Shown in pieces: positions 18,155 to 26,678 of a stretch of 64,000 bases of DNA. The number at the start of each line of letters is the position of its first letter. Positions within the stretch are counted from its first letter, which is position 1. Origin of the DNA: Leptolyngbya iicbica LK (lineage in GTDB: Bacteria; Cyanobacteriota; Cyanobacteriia; Phormidesmidales; Phormidesmidaceae). The stretch lies in assembly GCF_004212215.1 (NCBI RefSeq), contig NZ_QVFV01000003.1:379969-443968 (forward strand), in the 5' to 3' direction. The notes below the pieces were generated by a model. That model had not been told where the DNA came from and made no database searches. It saw only the letters and a program-made list of their open reading frames with translations. Both the position numbers and the translations under genes were made by a program.

Positions 18155-20224
18155 ATGGCGTATTGGGAGTTTTTACTACAAAAAGAGGGCGATCGCGACT
18201 GGCTCCCGTTGGAGACGGCCCACGTTGAAATTTCGGAAGGGCGATATCGCATCATCGCCCACAGCAGTTATTGCCAAGCCGACGTCAACATTCGCCTCAG
18301 TCGCCTGCTGACAGAGCAAATGCCGCCCCAACGCAAAACCCTTAGACGCACGGGCACGACTAACGAAAACGGGTTGATGGTGGTCATTCCCTTCACCCAT
18401 CTCACGCCAGGACACTGGACCGTCACTTGTACCGCTGCCCAAACAGAGGGGAATGCGCCTTGGGAATTTGGCGTACAGCTAGAAGTACTCGCGATCGAAT
18501 CTGGGGTGGAATATTGGGAGACAGAACTCGATGAAGCATCCCTGGCCGAGCAGCTCACCTATTCTCCGCCCCTAACTACCTCTTTGCAATCGGCTAATCA
18601 AGCGGCCTTACCGACGGCTACCGCCACTTGGACGGGCTCAGATGCCACTCCCGCCGATCCGTTCACGATTCAGACCCCGCTCGCAGATCTGCCCCTGCGT
18701 TTGCAATTACAGCATCAAGCCCTGGTGGCCCAGACGGCTGAGCCATTAGCTTTACAGGGACAGGTCATGACTTTTTCCCAAGTTGAGGGCTTAGCTGGGG
18801 AAGGCACACTGTGGATACAACTTCGAAATCCAGAAACAGGGGCGGTTGTCCATCAATCGGCGCGGGCGCTTTCCATCGCTGCACTACCGAGTCGGTTTGA
18901 GATCATAATGCCGCTACCCAGCGTCAGCAATACGCGGCTCCTGATGGGGGAACTTAGCCTGTGGACGGCGTCTGACCCACCACAGGTATTGGCCATTCAG
19001 GGGTTCACCGTGACCCTTAACCTCGATGCTCTACTAGAGGTGGTGGCTAACCAAGCTGAGGGAACGGCCAGCAATCGCTTTGAAGATGTCGCCACCGCAG
19101 GCGACCCGCCTGATTCCACGCCTGCAGAGAATACCGCTAATCGCATTGCTAATCCTTTATCGCCGCGTTCCGTGCCATTTCGGCAAATTTATCTGCCGTC
19201 GAATGGGTTAACACTGCCTCCGGTCATTTATCGACCTATAGATAAAAAAACGGTGGGCGCACCGACGCTGCCGCGACTGTCAAATCAACCCGAACGCGAT
19301 CGCCCAGCGCCTAATCCCCCTGATAATTCAGCCACCACAGAATCGACGCCGAAACCTCTCACCTTGCCCCCCTTGGGTGCAGCAGCCAAATCTTACTCGG
19401 TCCCCGCCCCTGAGGTTACCGACACGACGGCATCACCACAATTACCAACGGTGGGCAAATCTCCCTCGTCATCGCCGATCGCCGACGCAGCTTCTGACCA
19501 ATCTGCCGCCACTGCTCAATCCCAGGCATCCACAGCGGCATCTGCTGACACCACATTTGAGCCCGACCTCCAAGGGCGGTTTTGGAATCGGCTCAGTGCC
19601 CTGGCCGAAGCAGCCCAAAAAGCCGCAGCAGAACATAAAGCTCAACTGGAAGCCGCAGGTGTCCAAGATATCCCAGCGACCGACAGCCAGCAGTCGAGCA
19701 GTGATGCCGAGATCGCCGCTAATACCGATGAGCCGATCAACTATGAAGTCGTCGTGTATGACTCCGACGATGAGCCAATTGTCGAAGCCCTTGATATCAC
19801 CACAACTGACAGCGAGCCCCTCGTAGAGGTGCTCCAACCCGGCGAACCCAATCGTCAGGAATTAGGCGATGTTCCGGTTCCCGAATGGGTCTTCCCCCAG
19901 GGCGAACTCGTCGCAGGGCAACCCCTACCCATTACCGTCCGCTTGCCACGCTATCCCCGACGGCTGGCAGTCAAAGTTTGGGTGACGGATATTCAAAGTC
20001 GCACCCTCGTCGATCGCCCCCGCTGGTTAATGAACTGGTCACCCACTGCAGAAGGCGACCAAACCGCTTTTTTGCAGTTGCAGGTTCCCCTCGGGAGTAT
20101 CGAAGCCCAATTTGAAGCGATCGCGATCGACCTTGCGACCCAGCAGGAAAGTTATAAAACTAGCCTCGTTCGTGAAATCTTACCTGCCAATCCTCACACT
20201 TCAGACAGCGATGCTCCTCTGTGA
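18155..20224 (+). CDS. Large conserved cyanobacterial protein of unknown function
   Basis: The 689-residue protein is not assigned a function. The N-terminal ~110 residues (MAYWEFLLQKEGDRDWLPL, then EGRYRIIAHSSY) and a segment near residues 190-300 look like beta-sandwich domains. Residues about 310-470 are low-complexity, rich in Pro, Ser, Thr and Ala. The C-terminal ~110 residues (PEWVFPQGELVAGQPLPITVRLPRYPRRLAVKVWV) form a third likely beta-rich domain. No signal peptide or membrane segment is visible, so it is probably cytoplasmic. A TATACT box at about 18113-18118 is a possible -10. It is transcribed alone. Confidence 0.75.
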   Translation: MAYWEFLLQKEGDRDWLPLETAHVEISEGRYRIIAHSSYCQADVNIRLSRLLTEQMPPQRKTLRRTGTTNENGLMVVIPFTHLTPGHWTVTCTAAQTEGNAPWEFGVQLEVLAIESGVEYWETELDEASLAEQLTYSPPLTTSLQSANQAALPTATATWTGSDATPADPFTIQTPLADLPLRLQLQHQALVAQTAEPLALQGQVMTFSQVEGLAGEGTLWIQLRNPETGAVVHQSARALSIAALPSRFEIIMPLPSVSNTRLLMGELSLWTASDPPQVLAIQGFTVTLNLDALLEVVANQAEGTASNRFEDVATAGDPPDSTPAENTANRIANPLSPRSVPFRQIYLPSNGLTLPPVIYRPIDKKTVGAPTLPRLSNQPERDRPAPNPPDNSATTESTPKPLTLPPLGAAAKSYSVPAPEVTDTTASPQLPTVGKSPSSSPIADAASDQSAATAQSQASTAASADTTFEPDLQGRFWNRLSALAEAAQKAAAEHKAQLEAAGVQDIPATDSQQSSSDAEIAANTDEPINYEVVVYDSDDEPIVEALDITTTDSEPLVEVLQPGEPNRQELGDVPVPEWVFPQGELVAGQPLPITVRLPRYPRRLAVKVWVTDIQSRTLVDRPRWLMNWSPTAEGDQTAFLQLQVPLGSIEAQFEAIAIDLATQQESYKTSLVREILPANPHTSDSDAPL

Positions 20225-20425
20225 GCATCTGTTGGTTGACGATATTCATGACAAACAGCCTAGATATGAGAGCAGCAATCGGCAATCGTTAAGAAATGCA
20301 GCAATGACTGTTAAGCAATGCAGCATTTCTGGCCATTTCACAGTACGCTAATCTGTGAGTTTGCTCGTGCAACATTGCTCTGGCAAGCTTTTGACGCTGT
20401 ATTGAGTGATAGGAATATATAGTTT

Positions 20426-20542
20426 ATGGCAGCTTCTTTTTTACCCACAATTTTGGTTCCTCTAGTCGGCATCGTCTTCCCCGCTGCGGCAATGGCCTTC
20501 TTGTTTCTGTACATCGAGCGCGACGAAGCCGCTGACGCGTAA
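20426..20542 (+). CDS. psaI: Photosystem I reaction centre subunit VIII (PsaI)
   Basis: A 38-residue single-span thylakoid protein. It opens [14 protein letters not shown], then has a [14 protein letters not shown] stretch, which follows the PsaI pattern (AASFLP, a proline after a few hydrophobic residues, FP, then LFxYIE before a charged tail). PsaI helps place PsaL and supports PSI trimer formation. The N-terminus lacks the few residues (GSY-type) seen before AAS in some homologues. It starts at ATG 20426 and stops at TAA 20540. A terminator follows. psaL is not adjacent. Confidence 0.88.
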   Translation: MAASFLPTILVPLVGIVFPAAAMAFLFLYIERDEAADA

Positions 20543-20572
20543 CATTAAATCAACTCATCTCTAAATAACTGT

Positions 20573-20615
20573 GACCTTTATCTTCCGTCAATGGAGGGTA
20601 AAGGTCTTTCGTTTT
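20573..20615 (+). terminator. Intrinsic terminator of psaI
   Basis: An 8-bp perfect stem GACCTTTA/TAAAGGTC (20573-20580, 20599-20606) is followed directly by TTTCGTTTT. Confidence 0.8.
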
Positions 20616-20673
20616 ATCATGAAGGTAGGCAATAAGTCCTAACATATCGGCCATTTGAGGCAACTCAGGAACG

Positions 20674-22026
20674 ATGAAAGGACTCAAAAGCAAATTTTTA
20701 TGTCTGTCATTGCTCGTAGCGGGGATCGCCTGCATTTACTATCCTCACTGGCGACAGACTTACGCGACGACAGCCATCAGCACAGAATTTGAGACAATAG
20801 TCACTGATCGCTGGTTACCTTTGAAAAGTGCTCAAGAACACTTCATTTTGGGGACTATTCAAGTTTTAGAAGGATGGACATATTGGGGCGAGCTATCCAG
20901 TCCCGTAACGACTTCCTTTCAGTATCAGGGAAAGCACATTCTCATAGCCGTTCGCCTTCAATCAAAACAACAGCCTTTCCCTTTCATTTTTGATACAGGG
21001 ATGAAAACATCTCTTATTGATAGGCATCTTGCCGAACAGACTCCCTTTTTAGTATCTTTCCGTATCAATCCCCAAACTCTTTACGGAGTCGTAGAGCACG
21101 TCCAAATTGCCGATGCTACTTTTCATCAAGTAGGTACTTTTGCTGTCCCATTTAGTACACCTGGACAGCCGCTCTTTTGCCTGTCAGACAGTGGTGCTCT
21201 TGGGGGTAGCCTCATGCATCACGGCATTTGGCAAATCAACTATCAAAACCATACATTAACTGTCTCCGATGACATTTCTTCCTTGGATCATATCCAAGGA
21301 GCAATTACCTTACCTTTTGAATTAGTTGATCTTAGACCCATAGTAAGATTAACGGCTAACCATAACGTTGAAATTCCAGCCATGATCGACACCGGTTGGA
21401 ACGGCAGCATCCATCTAGCTGACATGTCAGCTAAGCAATTAGGAACTCAACATCTACAGCCCATAGACATCTCTGAGGGACTCGTAGAAACGCTTGGTGG
21501 CTGGAAAAAGGTTCGGCAGAAAACCGTAGAATTGTCACATTTATCAATCGGCAGTTTGTCCTTAAATAATTTCCCGGTTTCTGTTGATGTAGATCAACCT
21601 TTATATTCAGACACGCTCATTGGCAATGACTTTTTAGAACACTTTATTCTCACGCTTGACTATACTCAGCGACAACTTTATCTATTTCCCACAGACTTTT
21701 TTGACGAGCTATATCCCTCACATCCTCTGTACGGTTTTCAGTCAATGATGCAGGGAAATAAGTTGATCATTACAGGACTTCGTCGACCGTCTGCAGCTGT
21801 CCAAGCAGGACTACAGATTGGGGACCAAATCATATCAGTCAATCAAGACCGCTACGATCGCTTGACCTCTCAGCAGGTATGTAACTTTATTCAACAGCCA
21901 ATGTTGAGTCGCTACACTGGCCTCATTAAGGTTCAGGTCAACAGAGACGGAGATTTTCTGACATGTGTAATTGACCCAGATAAACCGGCCTTCGCATCTT
22001 CGAGCAATTCTGGCTGCGCTTTTTAA
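20674..22026 (+). CDS. Membrane-anchored duplicated retropepsin-like protease with PDZ domain
   Basis: The 450-residue protein has an N-terminal hydrophobic anchor or signal (about 8-23), then two aspartic-protease half-domains, each with its own catalytic triad motif: FDTGMKTSLID (Asp107) and IDTGWNGSIHL (Asp239). A PDZ domain follows at about 353-430 (GLRRPSAAVQAGLQIGDQIISVN). Retropepsins usually work as homodimers with one DTG each; here both halves are in one chain, resembling pepsin architecture, and the PDZ could select substrate tails. Base composition is more AT-rich than its neighbours, which may point to transfer. Activity and localisation outside the cytoplasm are inferred. Confidence 0.8.
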   Translation: MKGLKSKFLCLSLLVAGIACIYYPHWRQTYATTAISTEFETIVTDRWLPLKSAQEHFILGTIQVLEGWTYWGELSSPVTTSFQYQGKHILIAVRLQSKQQPFPFIFDTGMKTSLIDRHLAEQTPFLVSFRINPQTLYGVVEHVQIADATFHQVGTFAVPFSTPGQPLFCLSDSGALGGSLMHHGIWQINYQNHTLTVSDDISSLDHIQGAITLPFELVDLRPIVRLTANHNVEIPAMIDTGWNGSIHLADMSAKQLGTQHLQPIDISEGLVETLGGWKKVRQKTVELSHLSIGSLSLNNFPVSVDVDQPLYSDTLIGNDFLEHFILTLDYTQRQLYLFPTDFFDELYPSHPLYGFQSMMQGNKLIITGLRRPSAAVQAGLQIGDQIISVNQDRYDRLTSQQVCNFIQQPMLSRYTGLIKVQVNRDGDFLTCVIDPDKPAFASSSNSGCAF

Positions 22027-22534
22027 GCGCTTACCCATTGGGTTCTACTAATGATAGGCAACGAACACATGATATGGGGCAGTAGTTGCCAGAAGTTTGA
22101 TTCAGTGACGAAAATCAAACGATTCAGGTTATTGAGGAAAATGACCTAACCTGACACCTCATAAAGTTACAAATTTACTCTGCATAGTTAAAGTTATTGC
22201 AGCTCTTCAGAAACCTAAACTGAATCTGGGAGCTTGATGTGTGGCAGCTCAAAATTGAGGTCTAACAACATAGCTTTGTTTTTTGTTCGTACTCTGCTTT
22301 AGGATTTTGATTCGTCCCTTAAAGCAACGCACAGCCTACAGAGATTTAAAGCTTACACACGAATTTCAAGAGAGGCTGAATCTGAGCTTCCAAACCCTTG
22401 ATTCCTTATTTTCAACAGATAAACCAAAGGTTCTCATCCAAAACAGAAATAAACTGCTCAGATGAGAACCTTTAAGCATCAGCGAGTTTGAACGTTGAGC
22501 GTACTAGACCTCAACAGTTCTAGCCAGACTTGAT
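22027..22534. other. Gap with a perfect hairpin between convergent genes
   Basis: No gene is supported; a 60-codon frame at 22283-22465 looks random. It contains the inverted repeat listed at 22426-22473. Confidence 0.4.
22426..22473 (-). terminator. Hairpin downstream of the amino-acid-binding protein gene
   Basis: A 13-bp perfect inverted repeat AAAGGTTCTCATC/GATGAGAACCTTT (22426-22438, 22461-22473) lies about 60 bp after the stop of the minus-strand gene. There is no long T run, so it may be a terminator or an mRNA 3'-end stabiliser. Confidence 0.55.
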
Positions 22535-23617
22535 TTAGCGGAAAGGAGGTGCATACAGCAGGCCACCCTCTGTCCACAGCGCATTCTGACCACGATCCAG
22601 ATTGAACTGAGAACTGGCTCCTAGATTACGCTCGAAGACTTCGCCATAGTTGCCAACATGGGTAATAGCGCGAGCCATGAAGTCATTAGAGATTCCCATG
22701 TCTTCACCTAGCGTGCCTTCTTCTCCTAGGAAGCGAGCGATATTAGGATCATCGCCCCCTTGGAACTCAGCGATATTCTCAGAAGTAATGCCAAACTCTT
22801 CGGCCTGAATGAGGCCAAAAGTCACCCACTTCACCACGTCAAACCAAGCGGAGTCATTGTTGACTGTCAAAGGCCCTAAAGGCTCTTTAGACATCGTGAC
22901 ATCGAGCAATACGTGCTCATCAGGAGTCGGTAGGGTGCTACGACGAGCAATCAACTGAGACTTGTCCGAAGTCATGCCTTCGCAACGACCTTCGTCATAG
23001 GCTGCATACGCAGCGTCAGCATCTTGGAAGACCACAGGTTCGAAGTCAACCCCTAACTTCCGCATCTGGTCGGTCAGGTTCAACTCAGTAGTCGTACCCG
23101 TTTCGACGCAAACTGCACGGCCAGCAAAATCTTCTAGCGAAGTGATACCGCTGGCTTCTCGTACCATCATGCCTTGGCCGTCATAGAAGGTAGTCGGGCC
23201 GAATTCCATACCCACTTGCGTATCCCGGCTCAGTGTCCAAGTGGTATTACGGGACAACATATCAACCTCACCACCAGCTAGCGCAGTGAAACGCTCGGTA
23301 GAGTCAAGACGACGATACTCTACAGCATCAGGGTCATCAAATAAGGCTGCAGCTACAGCCCGACAGACATCGACGTCGAGTCCAGAATAGACACCGCTCT
23401 CGTCGACGAAGCTGAAGCCAGGAATACCCCCATCGACACCACAGACTAGTTGTCCCCGCTCTAGAACAGCAGCTAAACGGCTACCACCAGCAGTCGCTGT
23501 AGTCTCTTCACCACCATCGGCATCACCGCCGCTAGCAGCATCATCGGTCGTTGGACTTGCACAAGCCGTCGCTAAGGAAAGGGCCAGCGCTAATCCGAGA
23601 AAACCCCATTTTTTCAT
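22535..23617 (-). CDS. Amino-acid ABC transporter substrate-binding lipoprotein
   Basis: This is a family 3 periplasmic solute-binding protein of the AapJ/BztA/NatF type for polar amino acids. The start ATG 23617 gives MKKWGFLGLALALSLATAC, a lipoprotein signal with Cys near residue 19; GAGGTG upstream is a plausible Shine-Dalgarno. An acidic Gly/Asp/Thr-rich tether follows, then the SBP_bac_3 fold (RGQLVCGVDGGIPGFSFVDE, GLDVDVCRAVAAALF, RNTTWTLSRD). The C-terminal GNYGEVFERNLG fits this subfamily. No permease or ATPase gene is near, so it must serve a transporter encoded elsewhere. At 360 residues it has typical length. Confidence 0.92.
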   Translation of the reverse strand: MKKWGFLGLALALSLATACASPTTDDAASGGDADGGEETTATAGGSRLAAVLERGQLVCGVDGGIPGFSFVDESGVYSGLDVDVCRAVAAALFDDPDAVEYRRLDSTERFTALAGGEVDMLSRNTTWTLSRDTQVGMEFGPTTFYDGQGMMVREASGITSLEDFAGRAVCVETGTTTELNLTDQMRKLGVDFEPVVFQDADAAYAAYDEGRCEGMTSDKSQLIARRSTLPTPDEHVLLDVTMSKEPLGPLTVNNDSAWFDVVKWVTFGLIQAEEFGITSENIAEFQGGDDPNIARFLGEEGTLGEDMGISNDFMARAITHVGNYGEVFERNLGASSQFNLDRGQNALWTEGGLLYAPPFR

Positions 23618-24399
23618 TGGGTCACACCTCACTAACTTATCGTAATCACGTATTCATACAGGCTGCCCCAGAATAAGCAGCCCATCATGGCGTTGGAAAT
23701 CAGTTCAACATAGGCTTAACATTCCAACGCATGAAGAAATATTTTTGTATCTTAGGTCACTTTGTGAAGAGTGCGGGCACCAGCGACTTAAAAAATCTGA
23801 CCATAGGGAGAGCTCATAATGAGGCTACCAATGGTTTTGATAAGTTAAAGTCACAAAGGGTTGGCTAAAGAATGGTGCTGAGAGTTTGGTCTGAAGATCG
23901 GATGGTTCAAGCTGAGTTCGGACTGAATGCTCTGCTCGGTCGGAAGAAGTTTAGTCGAGGGCTCTGTCAATGCTCAACATTCGAGTGCGGCTTAGCAACG
24001 AACTTTGTGCCGTGTCAAAAAAATGCGTGCTGATAGTCCTATGCGCCTATGGGGTTGATTGGCTCAGATGGCCTTACTGGTCTTCGAAAGCAAGCATCGC
24101 TCTACCAAGCGTTCATGCTGACCGCAGCACAAACGTGGGGCATAGTAGCTAACCCTTAGCTAATCATCCGGTAAACGACTCTGAAGATTGCTCAATTATT
24201 CGTCTTCACCAGGCTCAAGAGTAAGGCTTGATTGGATCGTAGTGATTAGGTGCCAGCTTGCTATCAGACGGCTTCAATGAGCCGCGCGGTCAGGCATACG
24301 GTGACGGTCATTTCAGAAAAGTTGAAGAGGTGACCTAGCCCTTGCACGACGGGGCGTAGACTACTGACGAATCAATGCCAGCCTGACATCAGACTAATT
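23618..24399. other. Long gene-free stretch
   Basis: About 780 bp without a supported gene. It carries the promoter side of the binding-protein gene at its left end. A 60-codon frame at 23970-24152 lacks coding character. No tRNA-like fold or repeat array was recognised. It is a reasonable place for an unrecognised small RNA, but nothing in the sequence proves one. Confidence 0.4.
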
Positions 24400-24606
24400 T
24401 TAGCTTTGGGCAATGTCGCGAATTAAAGGGATGCGGCTGCGGATATAGCAGTTGAGGTTAGCGGTTTCTACAGTATCTAGCGATCGCTCACCCGATACCT
24501 GATCAATTAGCCAATGCACAAGACTATTGTCGTCGAGGCTCAAGATGCGATGACTTTGAGACTGTTCAACTAGAGCCCATAATTGACGAAGCAGATGAGG
24601 GTTCAT
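24400..24606 (-). CDS. Small conserved cyanobacterial protein (68 aa)
   Basis: The function is unknown. The 68-residue protein begins MNPHLLRQLWALVEQSQSHR and ends with a helix YIRSRIPLIRDIAQS; I recall similar short proteins of this pattern in many cyanobacteria. It is predicted to be all-helical, soluble and without cysteines except one. The ATG at 24606 follows an AT-rich leader. It lies downstream of infC on the same strand, but a strong terminator separates the two. Confidence 0.7.
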   Translation of the reverse strand: MNPHLLRQLWALVEQSQSHRILSLDDNSLVHWLIDQVSGERSLDTVETANLNCYIRSRIPLIRDIAQS

Positions 24607-24834
24607 AAGATGAATCTCTTAATGTTTACTTTAGATTTCGAACCTAGATTTAGGTTACTGCATGGGTGGAATAGCTTGCAGCGGTTTGCAGTGTTTGTTC
24701 ATCTTTATCGCTAAAGCGTAATGTTTCTCGCGAAAGGATGTCGCATTGCGTCGAGTTGCAACAAATCACGACGGCGCAACTCATATTGGCTTCAGGTTCG
24801 ACCACGCCAACGTGATGCCTCCCTTGATCATCAG

Positions 24835-24872
24835 TCAAAAAATAACGGGGCCACAAACCATTGCAGCCCCGT
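24835..24872 (-). terminator. Intrinsic terminator of infC
   Basis: A 7-bp perfect stem ACGGGGC/GCCCCGT (24845-24851, 24866-24872) with a 14-base loop is followed on the minus strand by TATTTTTTG. Confidence 0.85.
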
Positions 24873-24896
24873 CAAGACATTTCACACTGTGCGGTC

Positions 24897-25418
24897 TTAG
24901 GATTCCGGCACCAATTGAACAATCAGCGCACGGGTATCAAGACTCTGCACCTTAGCCACGTCGTTCAGGTCTTGCACAATGCGCTCTAGTAGTTCACGGG
25001 CGCGATCGCGATGCTGATGCTCCCGTCCCCGTAGGCGAATTTGAAACTTAACGTGATTACCCTTGTCAAGCCACTTGGTCGCCCGCTCAATCCGAATGTC
25101 GTAGTCGGAATCATCAACATTTGGGCGCAGCTTGACCTCTTTCATGGTCGGCTTGGAACTTTGCTTCTGCCGCTTTTTCTGCTGATATTGGTGCTTGCCG
25201 TAATCGAGGATCTTAGCGACGGGCGTATCCTTGCCTTCTGATACGACGACCAAATCAAGCCCGACTTCTTCCGCAATGCTGACCGCATCTCGGGTATCCA
25301 TGACGCCACGGTTTTCATTTTCGTGATCAATCAGTCGCACTTGCGGCGCTTTAATGTTGTGATTGATGTTCGGCTGCTCAGGGCGTACACGGCGATTGGT
25401 AAACCTTCTTCTAACGAT
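24897..25418 (-). CDS. infC: Translation initiation factor IF-3, with AUC start codon
   Basis: IF-3 binds the 30S subunit, prevents early joining of 50S and rejects wrong start codons. The 173-residue product has the IF-3 N domain (FTNRRVRPEQPNINHNIKAP and the following strands) and C domain (KEVKLRPNVDDSDYDIRIERA, RLRGREHQH). In this frame there is no ATG, GTG or TTG between an in-frame TGA and a GTG at 25340, which would delete 26 conserved N-terminal residues. A GGAGGA Shine-Dalgarno lies seven bases before an ATC at 25418-25416, so translation probably begins there. E. coli infC uses AUU, through which IF-3 represses itself; the same control is likely here. A terminator follows. Confidence 0.92.
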   Translation of the reverse strand: MVRRRFTNRRVRPEQPNINHNIKAPQVRLIDHENENRGVMDTRDAVSIAEEVGLDLVVVSEGKDTPVAKILDYGKHQYQQKKRQKQSSKPTMKEVKLRPNVDDSDYDIRIERATKWLDKGNHVKFQIRLRGREHQHRDRARELLERIVQDLNDVAKVQSLDTRALIVQLVPES

Positions 25419-25437
25419 AGCGATTTCCTCCGAAACT
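25419..25437 (-). promoter_or_regulatory. Strong Shine-Dalgarno deciding the infC start
   Basis: On the minus strand GGAGGA is followed by seven bases and then ATC (25418-25416). An in-frame TGA just upstream closes the frame, so no standard codon can serve. The placement of the site is the main argument for AUC initiation. Confidence 0.75.
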
Positions 25438-25643
25438 CATTAGGGTGCAGTGTGCTCTAAACATACCCCAAGCTTGCCCGCCTTGCCATCTATCAACCTG
25501 TAGACGTTAATGGAAAGCAATGAAAACAGCGACCTGCAGCATAATTGTGAACTTTCGCATTGCAGAGTTGGGACCACCGCAGACAGTCGTAGCGAGGGTT
25601 ATAGAGGCACTGGTAGCATGATAGCCCGAGGTCGGTGGAGGCA

Positions 25644-26342
25644 ATGCTGGGCAAATCGATGACGGTCAGTGACGAGTTAGCGCTCATGGCATACCTAGAA
25701 AGTTTTGTAACCTCCCAGCGACTCGGGAGAATCGATGCGGTGTTAGCCCACAGAACTCGTCATGTCACGGTAGTTGCCGAAGATTTTCATGATCCCCACA
25801 ATGCCAGCGCTTTACTGCGAACGTGCGATGCCCTAGGCATTCAAGATGTACACGTGGTGGAAAATTACAACACCTTTAAGGCGCGGGTGGGAGCGGCTTC
25901 GGGAGCGACTAAATGGGTGACACAACATCAATATGGCGAGCCAGAGCAAGACAATACGCTGCTCTGTTGTGAAAAGTTGCGATCGCAGGGCTATCTCATT
26001 GTGGCGACGAGTCCGCACCTTAACGCGGTGCCCCCCGAAACCATGCCCCTGGATCAAAAATTAGCCGTCATCTTTGGGAGTGAGCAGGATGGCGTCTCGC
26101 AACGGGCGATCGCGACCGCCGACTATCAGCTCAAAATCCCCATGGTAGGTTTTGTCGAAAGCTTGAATGTCTCTGTCAGTGCCGCCGTGTGTCTGTACAC
26201 GATGATGCAGCGGCTCAAATCTCTGGAGGTGGCCTGGCAACTGAGCGATCGCGAAAAACAAGCTCTCCGGCTAACTTGGCTTCGCCAGTCAATCCAACAT
26301 AGTGCTGCGCTGGAACGGCGGTATTGGCAACAAATCAGATAA
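25644..26342 (+). CDS. trmH: TrmH/SpoU-family tRNA 2'-O-methyltransferase
   Basis: A SPOUT-class enzyme that methylates the 2'-OH of ribose, most likely Gm18 in tRNA. The three SpoU motifs are present: FHDPHNASALLRTCDALGI (motif 1), KLAVIFGSEQDGVS (motif 2) and KIPMVGFVESLNVSVSAAV (motif 3), which form the knotted SAM site. At about 232 residues it has TrmH length. The start is uncertain among GTG 25635, ATG 25644 and ATG 25659. It is transcribed divergently from infC across about 225 bp. Confidence 0.92.
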   Translation: MLGKSMTVSDELALMAYLESFVTSQRLGRIDAVLAHRTRHVTVVAEDFHDPHNASALLRTCDALGIQDVHVVENYNTFKARVGAASGATKWVTQHQYGEPEQDNTLLCCEKLRSQGYLIVATSPHLNAVPPETMPLDQKLAVIFGSEQDGVSQRAIATADYQLKIPMVGFVESLNVSVSAAVCLYTMMQRLKSLEVAWQLSDREKQALRLTWLRQSIQHSAALERRYWQQIR

Positions 26343-26428
26343 ACTTTTCGTCTCACTGCTAGCAGCTAAGCTTAACCCTCTCTAATCACGAGGCGAAGCG
26401 GGTCAGAATAAGCAGCGGGGAACTTCCC

Positions 26429-26665
26429 ATGGCACAATGGATTCGCCTTGCAGTTCATGAGTTAGCAACTATGCGCGGCAATTCCAACAACCTTGCCATC
26501 ATGATTGTGCTGAATATCGTCGGCGTCATGTTGGTATTGGGGGCAATTCTAGTAGTGCTGCGTGGCTTGGGTTGGGTACAGCAAATTCCCGAATACGTTA
26601 CCTGGGCAATGTTGCTCCTATCTCTAGGAATTGGTATCTTGGGCGGCATTCGTTCCGCTCGCTAA
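26429..26665 (+). CDS. Small two-span membrane protein (78 aa)
   Basis: The function is unknown. Two hydrophobic helices are visible at about residues 22-46 (LAIMIVLNIVGVMLVLGAIL) and 55-74, with charged ends. It is followed 13 bp later by a second tiny membrane protein on the same strand, so the two probably form an operon and could form a complex. The start is ATG 26429. Confidence 0.65.
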   Translation: MAQWIRLAVHELATMRGNSNNLAIMIVLNIVGVMLVLGAILVVLRGLGWVQQIPEYVTWAMLLLSLGIGILGGIRSAR

Positions 26666-26678
26666 GTAAGCTGGTTAT

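Noticed and set aside
24650-24856. 68-codon minus-strand frame downstream of infC
   Set aside because: Its only start (TTG 24856) lies inside the infC terminator hairpin. Some of the sequence looks protein-like, so a shorter internal start cannot be fully excluded.
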